In this document: positions 9,634 through 17,742 of the stretch, piece by piece
How positions within the stretch are numbered: the stretch's first letter is position 1
Layout: every line of letters begins with the position of its first letter
Assembly: GCA_900317905.1 (NCBI GenBank)
Contig: ONIN01000003.1
Span: 62,001-126,000, forward strand
Direction: 5' to 3'
Origin: an uncultured Eubacteriales bacterium
Lineage (GTDB): Bacteria; Bacillota; Clostridia; Oscillospirales; Oscillospiraceae
Length of the DNA stretch: 64,000 nt
The notes under the pieces: generated by a model
What the model was told of the DNA's origin: nothing
The model's database searches: none
What the model saw: the letters and a program-made list of their open reading frames with translations, nothing else
Position numbers and translations under genes: made by a program

Positions 9634-10989
9634 TTATGCGGTTTGCAGCATCTGATTCTGCTTCGATCGGAACCAGAAGTAGTAGGCGGCGATGGCCACC
9701 ACCGTGACCGCCCAGCTGAGGGGATAGCAGGCGATGATGGTGCCGAAGGTGCGGTGAGTCGGGAACCAGAAGAAGATCCAGGCCAGCCGGACGCCCACCA
9801 CGCCGATCAGGGTCAGCACCGCCGGCGGCGTGGATTTGCCGTAGGCTCTGAGCGAGCCGGAGAAGTTCTCCATCAGCACGCTCATGGGCTCGCCCAGCAG
9901 AATGGCAAACAGCCGGATGCGGCCCACCTGAATGACGTCGGGATCGGCGTTGAAAATGGAGAGGATGGGATTCGCGAAGCCCAGCAGCAGCGCGCAGAGG
10001 ATTACCGTGCACACCATGCTCATGAGCGTACACACGCCGAGGATCTTCCGGCAGCGGTCAATCTGCCCGGCCCCGTAGTTCTGCCCGGTGAAGGTGGTGC
10101 ATGCCTGGCCGAAGGCGTTGATGATGAAGTAGGCCAGGATCTCCACATTGAAGGCCGCGCTGGAGGCCGCCATCACCGTGGCGCCGAGACTGTTGATGGC
10201 GCTTTGCACCACGATGTTGGAAAAGGAAAACACCATGCCCTGAACGCCCGCCGGGACGCCGATGCGGAACACCTGCCCGATGATCCGCCAGTTGGGCTTG
10301 AACTTGTTCCACTCCACCTTCACGGCGCCGTCGCTTCGAAGGAGCGTCACGAAGAGCATCACGGAGCTGAGGGTGTTGGAGACCACGGTGGCGGTGGCGA
10401 CGCCGTCCACACTGCGGCCCAGCACCACCACGAAGAAGATGTTCAGCGCCACGTTCACCACACCTGCGATGGTCAGACAGATCAGCGGGGTGCGGGTGTC
10501 GCCCTGACTGCGGAAGATGGCGGAGAGGAAGTTGTAAAGCAGAATCACCGGCATGCCGGCCATGTAGATCCGAAGATACAATACCGACAGCGGCAGCACC
10601 TCCGCCGGCACGGACATCAGCTGCAGGATCATGGGGGCAAAGACCTCGCCCAGCACGGTGAGCAGAAGGCCGCAGACCAGCGCCACCAGCAGACTGCTGT
10701 GGACGGTGCGGGAGACCTTGTCCAGCTTCCCCTGGCCGGTGTACTGGGCGATGACCACGTTGGTGCCCAGCGCCACGCCCACGAAGAGATTCACCAGCAG
10801 GCCTACGATGGCCGCGTTGCTGCCCACGGCCGCCATGGCCGCGTTGCCGCAGAATCGGCCCACCACCGCCACGTCGGCGGCGTTGAACAGCTGCTGCAGG
10901 ATTCCCGTCACCGCCAAGGGCAGGGCGAAGCGCAGGAGCTTCCCCGCCAGGGGCCCGTGAAGCATGTCGATCTCTCTTCTCTGGTGCAT
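9634..10989 (-). CDS. MATE-family multidrug/metabolite exporter
   Basis: This is a polytopic membrane antiporter of the MATE (MatE) superfamily that exports cationic compounds using Na+ or H+ gradients. The 451 residues contain about 12 hydrophobic helices in two homologous halves. The N-terminal segment LLRFALPLAVTGILQQLFNAADVAVVGRF is characteristic, although it is quoted here only as a landmark spanning the first helix. The start ATG at 10989 is preceded by AAAGGA and an extended -10 promoter; the longer frame to 11100 would include that promoter. The substrate cannot be inferred from context. Confidence 0.92.
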   Translation of the reverse strand: MHQRREIDMLHGPLAGKLLRFALPLAVTGILQQLFNAADVAVVGRFCGNAAMAAVGSNAAIVGLLVNLFVGVALGTNVVIAQYTGQGKLDKVSRTVHSSLLVALVCGLLLTVLGEVFAPMILQLMSVPAEVLPLSVLYLRIYMAGMPVILLYNFLSAIFRSQGDTRTPLICLTIAGVVNVALNIFFVVVLGRSVDGVATATVVSNTLSSVMLFVTLLRSDGAVKVEWNKFKPNWRIIGQVFRIGVPAGVQGMVFSFSNIVVQSAINSLGATVMAASSAAFNVEILAYFIINAFGQACTTFTGQNYGAGQIDRCRKILGVCTLMSMVCTVILCALLLGFANPILSIFNADPDVIQVGRIRLFAILLGEPMSVLMENFSGSLRAYGKSTPPAVLTLIGVVGVRLAWIFFWFPTHRTFGTIIACYPLSWAVTVVAIAAYYFWFRSKQNQMLQTA

Positions 10990-11022
10990 GGTTTTCTCGT
11001 TCCTTTGATGATTTTTCTCTCG

Positions 11023-11031
11023 ATTATAGCA
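11023..11031 (-). promoter_or_regulatory. Extended -10 promoter of the MATE gene
   Basis: The minus strand reads TGCTATAAT, an extended -10 (TATAAT at 11023-11028). No good -35 is visible, as expected for extended -10 promoters. It fixes the MATE start at 10989 and not further upstream. Confidence 0.65.
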
Positions 11032-11080
11032 CAAAATTTCGATTTTGGCGAAAAATGTTGAAAAGAAGTATAAATTGGAG

Positions 11081-11309
11081 AGTTTATCTGCCAGACCCAC
11101 ATGGCTCGCCCTCTGGGAGAGCTGGCGCGAGCTTGCGAGCGACTGAGAGGGTTAAACGTGGGATTCAGGATGCAGTAAAGCCAATGCGTCAGTAGTGACC
11201 ACATGCCCTCTCAGTCACGGCTAGTACTCGCCGTGCCAGCTCTCCCGGAGGGAGAGCCAAGGGCTGCACAGCATCATCCAACATCCCGATAAACTATTAT
11301 TTGAATTTG
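11081..11309. repeat. Intergenic repeat, long copy with a foldback insert
   Basis: The ends match the short copy at 24562-24660: TCTGCCAGACCCACATGGCT on the left and GCAGCATCATCC plus CCCGATAAACT on the right. Between GGGAGAG at 11115 and GGGAGAG at 11250 lies a 135-nt segment absent from the short copy. This segment is a foldback with arms GGGAGAGCTGGC/GCCAGCTCTCCC and GACTGAGAGGG/CCCTCTCAGTC. No protein is encoded, so this looks like a non-autonomous repetitive element. Confidence 0.75.
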
Positions 11310-11316
11310 CTGTTCG

Positions 11317-11345
11317 ATAAAACACCCCGCTGCGGTGCAGCGGGG
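11317..11345 (-). terminator. Terminator of the aminotransferase gene
   Basis: CCCCGCTGC/GCAGCGGGG (11325-11333 and 11337-11345) with a 3-nt loop is followed on the minus strand by TGTTTTATC, 20 nt after the aminotransferase stop. Confidence 0.85.
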
Positions 11346-11365
11346 ATGTTGCATTCCGGGGAGAT

Positions 11366-12556
11366 TTACCGGTTGTTGTAGGCCTCGATGCCTTTCTTCA
11401 GCAGCTCAATGGCCCGCTCCAGATCCTCTTTCTTCAGCACATAGGCCATGCGGATCTCGTTCTTGCCGGTGTTGGGGGTGCCGTAGAAGGGCTCACCGGG
11501 GGCGAACATCACGGTCTCGCCGTTGTCGTCAAACTCCTCCAGCAGCCATTTCTGGAAGGTGTCGGCGTCGTCCACGGGCAGAGCGGCCATGACGTAGAAG
11601 GCGCCCTTGGGCTCGGAGTAGACCACGCCGGGGATCTCCTTGAGCTTGGAGACCAGCGCGTCGCGGCGGGACTTGTATTCCTCACGAACGGCGGCGAAGT
11701 ATTCCGGCCCCACGGTGTAGAGGGCGGCAGAGGCCACCTGGTCGATGGTGCTGGCGCAGAGACGGCCCTGGCACCACTTCATGGCCTGGTTGTAGAGTTC
11801 CTGGTTTCTGGTGATCATGCAGCCGATGCGGGCGCCGCAGGCGGAAAACCGCTTGGACACGGAGTCGATGACCACCACGTTCTCGTCATAGCCCTCCAGC
11901 TGCAGCAGGCTCATCAGCGGCTCGCCGCCGTAGACGAATTCGCGGTAGACCTCGTCACCGATGATAAAGAGGTCGTGCTCTTTGGCGATGTCGGCCATGA
12001 GCTGCATATCCTCTTTGGTGAGGATGGCGCCGGTGGGGTTGCCGGGGTTGGTGAAGAGGATGGCGCGGGTGTGCTCGTTGATCAGCGCCTCGATCCGATC
12101 CTTGAAGGCAAAGCGATAGCCCTCTTCGGGTCTCGTGGTCAGGGGGCGGATCTTCGCGCCGGTGAGGGTCACGAAGGTGGAATAGTTGGGGTAGAAGGGC
12201 TCGGGGATGATGATCTCGTCGCCGTCGTCCAGAATGCTGCTGAGGAGCATCTGCAGGGCCTCGCTGCCGCCGGTGGAGATCAGGATGTTCTTATCCGTCA
12301 GCTTCGCGCCGATGCCGGCGTAGTAGCTGCGGATGGCGTCGATCAGCACCGGCACGCCGGCGCTGGGGGCGTAGGCCAGAACCTTCTGGCTGAAGTCCTT
12401 CACCGCCTCAAAATAGGCGGGCGGGGTCTCAATGTCGGGCTGACCGATGTTCAGGTGATAGATCTTCTTGCCCGCCTGCTCCGCTTTCACGGCGTAGGGG
12501 GCGAACTTGCGCATGGGGCTCAGGCCGCAGCGCTCCATCTTGCTGGAAAATTTCAT
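11366..12556 (-). CDS. PLP-dependent aminotransferase, class I/II
   Basis: This cytoplasmic fold-type I aminotransferase (aspartate aminotransferase superfamily) has 396 residues. Landmarks are NIGQPDIETP near the N-terminus, STGGSEALQ for the PLP phosphate region, NPGNPTGA for substrate binding, GDEVYREF with the Asp that contacts the pyridine nitrogen, and the Schiff-base lysine in DSVSKRFSACGARIGC. The conserved Arg near the C-terminus (EIRMAYV) is present. The start at 12556 is chosen because GAGGAGG precedes it by 8 nt. Exact substrates (Asp, aromatic or Ala) cannot be settled from sequence. It is transcribed alone from an extended -10 promoter. Confidence 0.93.
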   Translation of the reverse strand: MKFSSKMERCGLSPMRKFAPYAVKAEQAGKKIYHLNIGQPDIETPPAYFEAVKDFSQKVLAYAPSAGVPVLIDAIRSYYAGIGAKLTDKNILISTGGSEALQMLLSSILDDGDEIIIPEPFYPNYSTFVTLTGAKIRPLTTRPEEGYRFAFKDRIEALINEHTRAILFTNPGNPTGAILTKEDMQLMADIAKEHDLFIIGDEVYREFVYGGEPLMSLLQLEGYDENVVVIDSVSKRFSACGARIGCMITRNQELYNQAMKWCQGRLCASTIDQVASAALYTVGPEYFAAVREEYKSRRDALVSKLKEIPGVVYSEPKGAFYVMAALPVDDADTFQKWLLEEFDDNGETVMFAPGEPFYGTPNTGKNEIRMAYVLKKEDLERAIELLKKGIEAYNNR

Positions 12557-12594
12557 GGGAATTTCCTCCTCGTTGGTCAATTTAAGGTGTTTTC

Positions 12595-12603
12595 AGTATA
12601 GCA
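12595..12603 (-). promoter_or_regulatory. Extended -10 promoter of the aminotransferase gene
   Basis: The minus strand reads TGCTATACT, with the -10 hexamer at 12595-12600, about 40 nt before the chosen start. Confidence 0.55.
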
Positions 12604-12690
12604 CAAAAATTCCCAATGAAAAGCAAAAAAATATGTCACATCCATCAAAAGAATTCAACCGTGCCTTGAAAAGATTCGATATTTTACCAC

Positions 12691-12719
12691 TTGTGGATTT
12701 TTGTTTCTTGGTATATAAT
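12691..12719 (+). promoter_or_regulatory. Promoter of the Asp23/YloV operon
   Basis: TTGTGG (12691-12696), a 17-nt spacer and TATAAT (12714-12719) precede the ribosome site GGAAGGAG at about 12736-12743. Confidence 0.8.
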
Positions 12720-12751
12720 AAGATGCTATTTCATTGGAAGGAGCTGTCTGT

Positions 12752-13105
12752 ATGGTCAGAATCGAAAACGCGAACGGCGTCATCACCATCACCAGCGAAG
12801 TGTTCACAGATCTCGCCGGCGATGCGGCCACCAGCTGCTTTGGCGTTAAAGGAATGGTCGGCAGCAAAGACGGCGGCAAGTTCCAGCTGCTTCGGCGGGA
12901 CTCCATGTCCAAGGGCTGCTTCGCCCACTTTGCCGAGGACGGCAGCAGCGTCTCTTTGGAGCTCCACATTGCGGTGGATCAGGGCGTGAACATCTCCGCG
13001 CTGGCCCACAGCATCATGGGAGAGGTCAGCTACAAGGTGGGCCTCGCCACCGGCGTCCCGGTGGAGACCGTGGATGTCTATGTGGACACCATGCTGATCG
13101 GCTGA
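12752..13105 (+). CDS. Asp23/Gls24 (YloU-type) envelope stress protein
   Basis: This small 117-residue protein belongs to the Asp23/Gls24 family, which in Firmicutes are abundant membrane-associated or cell-envelope-stress proteins. The family pattern is visible as IENANGVITITSEVFTDLAGDAA, then GVKGMV, the strand pair VSLELHIAVDQGVNI and the C-terminal GVPVETVDVYVD. ATG 12752 follows GGAAGGAG by 8 nt; the longer frame begins inside that site. Its placement directly before a FakA/YloV-like gene matches the yloU-yloV order in Bacillus and many Firmicutes. Confidence 0.92.
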   Translation: MVRIENANGVITITSEVFTDLAGDAATSCFGVKGMVGSKDGGKFQLLRRDSMSKGCFAHFAEDGSSVSLELHIAVDQGVNISALAHSIMGEVSYKVGLATGVPVETVDVYVDTMLIG

Positions 13106-13194
13106 TCCCCGATCTGAACAAGCTACTACGGTGACGCGGGACTTTCTGCCGCGCGCCTGATCGAATTTTTCCCCCGCTTCGGAGGTGCAATGTT

Positions 13195-14838
13195 TTGAGA
13201 GAACGGATTGATGCTGCATCGTTCAAGGAGATGTTCCTGTGCGCGAACGCGGCTCTGGAAGAAAACAAACAGACCATCAACGACCTGAACGTGTTCCCCG
13301 TGCCGGACGGCGATACGGGCACCAATATGAGTCTGACCATGAACAGTGCTGCCATCGCGCTGTCCAAGGAGAATTTTGAGGAGATCGGCGACGCCTCCAA
13401 GTGCGCGGCCAACGCCCTGCTTCGGGGCGCCCGCGGCAATTCCGGCGTCATCCTGTCCCTGCTGTTCCGCGGTATTTCCAAGGGACTCAAGGGCAAGGAG
13501 ACTGCCGACGCCCAGGAGTTTGCCGCCGCGCTGAGTGCCGGTGTGGACGCCGCCTACAAGGCCGTCATGAAGCCGGCGGAGGGCACCATCCTCACCGTCA
13601 GCCGCATGGCCGCAGCCGCCGCCACGGAGTTTGCGAAGAACAACGCCGACATCGAAATGATGTTCGAGACCCTTCTGCAGGCCGCCAGAGACGCTTTGGC
13701 CGAGACCGTGCACCAGAACCCGGTTCTGGAGCGCGCAGGTGTGGTGGACGCCGGCGGCGAGGGCTTCGTCGTAGTCATGGACGCCATGCTGGCCTGGATG
13801 CAGGGCCGCGCCACCACGCCGGTCCAGGCGGAGGTCCCCCAGGAGCAGGTCGAGCCCAAGGGCGCGGATTTCTCCGAGTTCGACACCGGGGAGATCACCT
13901 TCACCTACTGCACCGAGTTCATCGCCGCCCGCGAGACCAAGAAGTCTCCGGAGCTGCTGCGCACCTTCCTGGAGAACATCGGCGACTGCGTCGTGGTGGT
14001 CAGCGATGAGGAGATCGTGAAGGTCCATGTGCACACCAACGTTCCCGGCGAGGTTCTGACCGAGGCTTTGACCTACGGCCCGCTCCAGACCGTGAAGATC
14101 GAGAATATGCGCAACCAGCACACCGTCCTGTCCAAGGACGCGCAGCCGGAGTCCGCTGAGCCGGAGATCGCCCCCGCCGAGAAGGATTACGGCGTGGTCA
14201 CCGTCTGCGCCGGCGAGGGTCTCGCGGAGATCTTCACCGAGCTGGGCGTGGATCGGGTCGTCACCGGCGGCCAGACCATGAACCCCTCCACCGAGGACAT
14301 CCTCACCGAGGTCAACAAGACCCCGGCGGAGACCGTGTTCGTGCTGCCCAACAACAAGAACATCGTCATGGCGGCGGAGCAGTGCGCCAGACTGACCGAG
14401 AAGAAGGTCGTCGTGGTGCCCACCAAGACCGTGCCCCAGGGCATCTCCGCCATGCTCTCCTTCGATCCCAACGGCACCCCGGAGCAGATCTCCGAGGCCC
14501 TCAGCGAGGCGGCCCAGGCGGTGCACACCGTTCTGGTCACCTACGCCGCCAGAGATTCCGACTTCGACGGCCACGACATCCACGCCGGCGAGTATCTGGC
14601 CCTGCTGGACGGCGCGCTGGTGGGCAGCTACACCGACTTCAGCGAGCTCATGGGCGCCATCGCCAAGGTCTCCGCACCGCTGGAGCCGGAGATCATCTCC
14701 GTCTACTACGGCGAGGACGTCACCGAGGCCGACGGCCAGAAGGTGGGCAAGAGCCTCGGCGCCGCTTTCAAGGACGCGGATGTGAACGTCATCCGCGGCG
14801 GCCAGCCGGTCTACTACTACATGATCTCTCTCGAGTGA
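13195..14838 (+). CDS. DAK2/DegV-type protein (YloV, FakA-like)
   Basis: FakA-type proteins supply the kinase domain that, with a DegV/FakB fatty-acid carrier, phosphorylates exogenous fatty acids for phospholipid synthesis. The 547 residues include an N-terminal DhaL/DAK2 domain (about 1-200) with the nucleotide-metal motif NVFPVPDGDTGTNM (Asp38, Asp40) and LLRGARGNSGVILS. A middle domain and a C-terminal DegV-like region (about 320-545) follow. The start is a TTG at 13195, 9 nt after GGAGG. Curiously an ATG lies between them (13190) but runs ATG-TTT-TGA, ending one base into the codon after the TTG. The substrate role is inferred from the family; no fakB gene is nearby. Confidence 0.9.
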   Translation: MRERIDAASFKEMFLCANAALEENKQTINDLNVFPVPDGDTGTNMSLTMNSAAIALSKENFEEIGDASKCAANALLRGARGNSGVILSLLFRGISKGLKGKETADAQEFAAALSAGVDAAYKAVMKPAEGTILTVSRMAAAAATEFAKNNADIEMMFETLLQAARDALAETVHQNPVLERAGVVDAGGEGFVVVMDAMLAWMQGRATTPVQAEVPQEQVEPKGADFSEFDTGEITFTYCTEFIAARETKKSPELLRTFLENIGDCVVVVSDEEIVKVHVHTNVPGEVLTEALTYGPLQTVKIENMRNQHTVLSKDAQPESAEPEIAPAEKDYGVVTVCAGEGLAEIFTELGVDRVVTGGQTMNPSTEDILTEVNKTPAETVFVLPNNKNIVMAAEQCARLTEKKVVVVPTKTVPQGISAMLSFDPNGTPEQISEALSEAAQAVHTVLVTYAARDSDFDGHDIHAGEYLALLDGALVGSYTDFSELMGAIAKVSAPLEPEIISVYYGEDVTEADGQKVGKSLGAAFKDADVNVIRGGQPVYYYMISLE

Positions 14839-14850
14839 TCCGATATTCCA

Positions 14851-14879
14851 CACCCCTGTCAAGCGGCAGGGGTGTTTTT
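14851..14879 (+). terminator. Terminator after the YloV-like gene
   Basis: CACCCCTG/CAGGGGTG (14851-14858 and 14867-14874) is followed by TTTTT, 12 nt after the stop codon. Confidence 0.9.
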
Positions 14880-14942
14880 GTTGGAATGTTATATTAACAT
14901 AATATAATTTATGTAAATTTATTGGATTTTACGCAGGTGGTA

Positions 14943-15030
14943 AAAGAGAATTCGCAAGGGCGGAGCTTGCCCCTCCGTTTTTACAAATACGCTGAATCCA
15001 CGGAAGGGGTAAGCCCCTCCCCTACGGCCA
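14943..15030. repeat. Degenerate GC-rich hairpin repeat
   Basis: The stretch begins AAAGAGAATTCG and ends CCCCTCCCCTACGGCCAT, the same ends as the compact hairpin at 30076-30120. Here an extra piece including GCAAGGGCGGAGCTTGCCCC sits between them. It is probably a member of a genome-wide hairpin family. Confidence 0.6.
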
Positions 15031-15106
15031 TATTCGGAGTGCACCGAAAATCCAACGCCCTGATAAACTCCGAACTTGCCGTTTTCCATTCCTCTGCCAC
15101 TGACGG

Positions 15107-15134
15107 TTGACATTGCCGGGATTTGTGCTAAACT
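15107..15134 (+). promoter_or_regulatory. Promoter of the TcdA-like/TtcA-like operon
   Basis: TTGACA (15107-15112), a 16-nt spacer and TAAACT (15129-15134) preceded by TG form a strong promoter. It rules out the upstream TTG start at 15107. Confidence 0.8.
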
Positions 15135-15169
15135 GGATGCATCAACCAACCAAAAAGGGAGGAATTACC

Positions 15170-15889
15170 TTGCAGCACCCCTTCTCCCGCACGGAGCTGC
15201 TTCTTGGCGCCGAGGCCATGGAACGCCTGTATCACGCCAGAGTGGCGGTCTTCGGTCTGGGCGGCGTGGGCGGTATGGCGGCGGAGGCCCTCTGCCGCAG
15301 CGGCGTGGGCGCTCTGGATCTGATCGACAAGGACACCGTCTCGCTGACCAATCTAAACCGCCAGATCTTCGCCACCCGGGACACCGTGGGCAGGCCCAAG
15401 GTGGAGGCCGCGCGGGATCGGCTCCTGAGCATCAACCCGGATCTGAAGCTGACGCTCTGGCAGTGCTTCTATCTGCCGGAGACCGCGGCGCAGTTCGATT
15501 TTACCCAATATGACTATATCATCGACGCCATCGACACCGTCACCGGCAAGCTCCAGCTGGCGCAGGAGGCGCACCACTGCGGCACCCCCATCGTAAGCAG
15601 CATGGGCACCGGCAACAAGCTGGACCCCACGGCCTTCCGGGTGGCGGACATCACCGAGACCCGCTACTGTCCCCTCTCCAGAGTCATGCGCAAGGAGCTC
15701 AGAAAGCGGGGCATCGAACACCTGAAGGTGGTCTATTCCGAGGAGATCGCCCTGACTCCCGCTGAGAGCGACGAGGAACCGGAGCAGGGCCGCCGCTCCA
15801 TTCCCGGCAGCACCGCATTCGTGCCGCCCACGGCGGGGCTGGTCCTCGCCGGCGAAGTGGTCAAGGACATTGCGGGGGTGAGCCAATGA
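15170..15889 (+). CDS. tcdA: tRNA threonylcarbamoyladenosine dehydratase (ThiF/HesA family)
   Basis: This E1-like enzyme (TcdA/CsdL group) uses ATP to cyclise t6A37 of tRNA to ct6A. The 239 residues contain the ThiF nucleotide-binding motif VAVFGLGGVGG (about 25-35), the conserved acidic pair LIDKDTV, the NLNRQ segment that contacts ATP, and DAIDTVTGK. The C-terminal SRVMRKELRK and GSTAFVPPTAGLVLA segments fit this group rather than MoeB or ThiF. The start is the TTG at 15170, preceded by GGGAGG at 15158-15163. Its stop overlaps the following gene (ATGA), and the two probably act together in tRNA modification. I am sure of the superfamily and fairly sure of the TcdA subgroup. Confidence 0.88.
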   Translation: MQHPFSRTELLLGAEAMERLYHARVAVFGLGGVGGMAAEALCRSGVGALDLIDKDTVSLTNLNRQIFATRDTVGRPKVEAARDRLLSINPDLKLTLWQCFYLPETAAQFDFTQYDYIIDAIDTVTGKLQLAQEAHHCGTPIVSSMGTGNKLDPTAFRVADITETRYCPLSRVMRKELRKRGIEHLKVVYSEEIALTPAESDEEPEQGRRSIPGSTAFVPPTAGLVLAGEVVKDIAGVSQ

Positions 15890-16740
15890 GCAGAGAACTG
15901 GAACGATGGCAGCTCATTGAGCGCAGCATCATCAAAAAATACCACAAGCAGCTCTGGACCCCCTTCATCGACGCCATGAAGCGCTATCAGCTGGTGCAGG
16001 CGGGAGACAAGGTGGCGGTCTGCATCTCCGGCGGCAAGGACTCCATGCTGCTGGCAAAGCTGCTGCAGCAGCTCCAGCGGCACAGCGACGTGCCCTTTGA
16101 ACTGGAATTTCTCGTGATGGACCCCGGCTACGCGGAGCCGAACCGGAAACGGATCGAAGAGAATCTGGAGCTGCTTCGGATCCCGGCCCACATCTTCGAA
16201 TCTGACATCTTCGCCGCCGCCGACAGCACCGAGAAGAACCCCTGCTACCTCTGCGCCAGAATGCGGCGGGGCGCCCTCTACGCCGAGGCCCAGCGGCTGG
16301 GCTGCAACAAGATCGCCCTGGGCCACCACCGGAACGACGTCATCGAGACCACGGTCATGGCCATGTTCTACGGTGCCCAGCTCCAGGGCATGATGCCGAA
16401 GCTCCACAGCCTGAATTTCCCCGGCATGGAGCTGATCCGCCCCATGTACTGCATCCGGGAGGACGACGTCATCGCCTGGGCCCGGTACAACGACCTGCAG
16501 TTCATCCAGTGCGCCTGCCGATTCACCGAGCGCACCGCCACCCAGGACAAGGAGAGCCAGAGCAAACGCCGGGAGATCAAAAACCTGATCCGGGAGCTGA
16601 GCAAAACCAACCCGGATCTGGAAAACAGCATCTTCCACAGCCTCCACGCCGTGAATCTCGACACCTTCCCAGAATATAAAACCAAGGGCGAATACCACAG
16701 CTTTTTGGAGACATACGAAACCCCGGACCCGCGCGATTGA
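15886..16740 (+). CDS. TtcA-like tRNA thiolation ATPase (PP-loop)
   Basis: This PP-loop ATP pyrophosphatase is most like tRNA 2-thiocytidine biosynthesis protein TtcA, which sulfurates C32 of certain tRNAs. The 284 residues include the PP-loop SGGKDSMLL (Ser48-Ser53) and the iron-sulfur/thiolation cysteine pair CYLC (Cys120, Cys123). The segment GHHRNDVIETT and a third cysteine cluster, QCACR, follow. Translation is coupled to the tcdA gene by an ATGA overlap. Other TtcA/TtuA-group activities (for example on U34 or U54) cannot be excluded. A terminator-like hairpin spans its stop codon. Confidence 0.87.
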   Translation: MSRELERWQLIERSIIKKYHKQLWTPFIDAMKRYQLVQAGDKVAVCISGGKDSMLLAKLLQQLQRHSDVPFELEFLVMDPGYAEPNRKRIEENLELLRIPAHIFESDIFAAADSTEKNPCYLCARMRRGALYAEAQRLGCNKIALGHHRNDVIETTVMAMFYGAQLQGMMPKLHSLNFPGMELIRPMYCIREDDVIAWARYNDLQFIQCACRFTERTATQDKESQSKRREIKNLIRELSKTNPDLENSIFHSLHAVNLDTFPEYKTKGEYHSFLETYETPDPRD

Positions 16741-16761
16741 GCGCAGGCCCGGGGAATCTTT
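16721..16761 (+). terminator. Terminator spanning the ttcA-like stop codon
   Basis: CCCCGG...GCGC and GCGC...CCGGGG arms (16721-16734 and 16741-16754) pair with two internal mismatches around the TGA stop, and are followed by AATCTTTTT. It faces the converging tadA operon. Confidence 0.65.
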
Positions 16762-16766
16762 TTGCT

Positions 16767-17219
16767 TTATTTTCCTCGCACACCGTCGAAGAAATCCGAG
16801 AGCACCTTGGCGCAGTCGTCCTTCAGCACCCCGCCGTAGATGGCCGGGTGGTGGCCGTAGCGTTCCTCGAAGAGATTCAAAACGCTGCCGCAGGAGCCGA
16901 AGTTGGGCTCCTTGGCGCCGTAGACGATCTTCGGGATCCGTGCGTTCACGATGGCGCCGGCGCACATGGGGCAGGGCTCCAGAGTCACATAGAGGGTACA
17001 GCCCTCCAGCCGCCAGGTGCCGAGCTGGTCGCAGGCTTCCCGGATGGCCTCGATCTCCGCGTGGGCGTCGGCGTGGTGGGTCTCTTCCCTCCGGTTGCGG
17101 CCGGTGCCGATGATGGTGCCGGCTTCGTCCGTGATGACGCAGCCCACGGGCACCTCACCCGCCGCCGCGGCCTCCCGGGCGAGATCGAGGGCTTTTTTCA
17201 TGTAGAATTCCTGTTCCAT
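16767..17219 (-). CDS. tadA: tRNA-specific adenosine deaminase
   Basis: TadA deaminates A34 to inosine in the anticodon of tRNA-Arg(ACG), allowing wobble decoding. The 150-residue protein has the zinc-binding His53-Ala-Glu55 motif in DAHAEIEAI and the PCPMCAGA motif with Cys83 and Cys86. The substrate loop and the C-terminal FFDGVR segment typical of TadA are present. It is the last gene of the minus-strand pyrH-to-tadA operon and starts one base after the GNAT stop, using a ribosome site inside that gene. Confidence 0.94.
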   Translation of the reverse strand: MEQEFYMKKALDLAREAAAAGEVPVGCVITDEAGTIIGTGRNRREETHHADAHAEIEAIREACDQLGTWRLEGCTLYVTLEPCPMCAGAIVNARIPKIVYGAKEPNFGSCGSVLNLFEERYGHHPAIYGGVLKDDCAKVLSDFFDGVRGK

Positions 17220-17220
17220 A

Positions 17221-17742
17221 TCAGAGCTTTTTCTCCAGCAGCACCAGGTGGATATTGGGCAGGCCGCAGAAGTTGCAGAACGCCACGCCCACCTCTTGGA
17301 AGCCCAGCTTTTTGTAAAGGGCTCTCGCGGGGAGGTTGATCTCGTTGGTGTCCAGCCGCAGCCAGCTGCAGCCCAGCTTCCGCGCCATTTCGGCGTATTC
17401 GCTGACGATGAACTGCGCCAGCCCGCAGCGCTGAAACTCCGGCAGCACGATCATGGTGTGCAGCACCAGCACCTGCTCCGGCGGCACGTCCTCCGACCAT
17501 TGCACCTGAGCATATTCCTCTCCCTGGATCTGGTTGATCCGGGCGGTGGCGGCGATCTCACCATCCACCTCCGCCACGTAGAGGAAGCCCGCTTGCAAAG
17601 ATTCCTCGGCGTCCTGGGGAATTGGGTAGATCCCCCGGATCCAGCCGGTGTGCCAGAGGCCCTGCTCCTCCATGTCGTGGGCGCGGTCGTAGATCTTGCA
17701 TACCGCGGGCAGGTCGGCTTTGGTGGCAAGTCTCAGGATCAA
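17221..17742 (-). CDS. GNAT-family N-acetyltransferase
   Basis: This is a 173-residue cytoplasmic acetyltransferase of the GNAT superfamily. The fold is visible as an N-terminal strand-helix (MILRLATKADLPAVCKIYDRA), the central strand VLVLHTMIVLPEFQRCGLAQF (a variant acetyl-CoA P-loop region about 100-120), and a C-terminal LDTNEINLPARALYKKLGF helix. The start is a TTG at 17742, 7 nt after GGAGGAGGG. It overlaps the stop of the upstream MFS gene as TTGA, so translation is coupled. The acceptor substrate is unknown. Confidence 0.87.
   Translation of the reverse strand: MILRLATKADLPAVCKIYDRAHDMEEQGLWHTGWIRGIYPIPQDAEESLQAGFLYVAEVDGEIAATARINQIQGEEYAQVQWSEDVPPEQVLVLHTMIVLPEFQRCGLAQFIVSEYAEMARKLGCSWLRLDTNEINLPARALYKKLGFQEVGVAFCNFCGLPNIHLVLLEKKL

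Larger units (their letters stand above)
10990..11365. other. Gene-free region holding a promoter, a repeat and a terminator
   Basis: This 376-nt gap contains the MATE promoter at its left, the 229-nt repeat described separately in the middle, and the aminotransferase terminator at its right. I see no supported coding sequence. Confidence 0.7.
14839..15169. other. Gene-free region with terminator, hairpin repeat and promoter
   Basis: This 331-nt gap holds the YloV terminator, a degenerate GC-rich repeat (14943-15030) and the promoter of the TcdA-like gene. No supported gene lies in it. Confidence 0.7.

Noticed and set aside
11081..11309. Insertion sequence at the long repeat copy
   Set aside because: No transposase frame lies within it; it can only be a non-autonomous element or other repeat.
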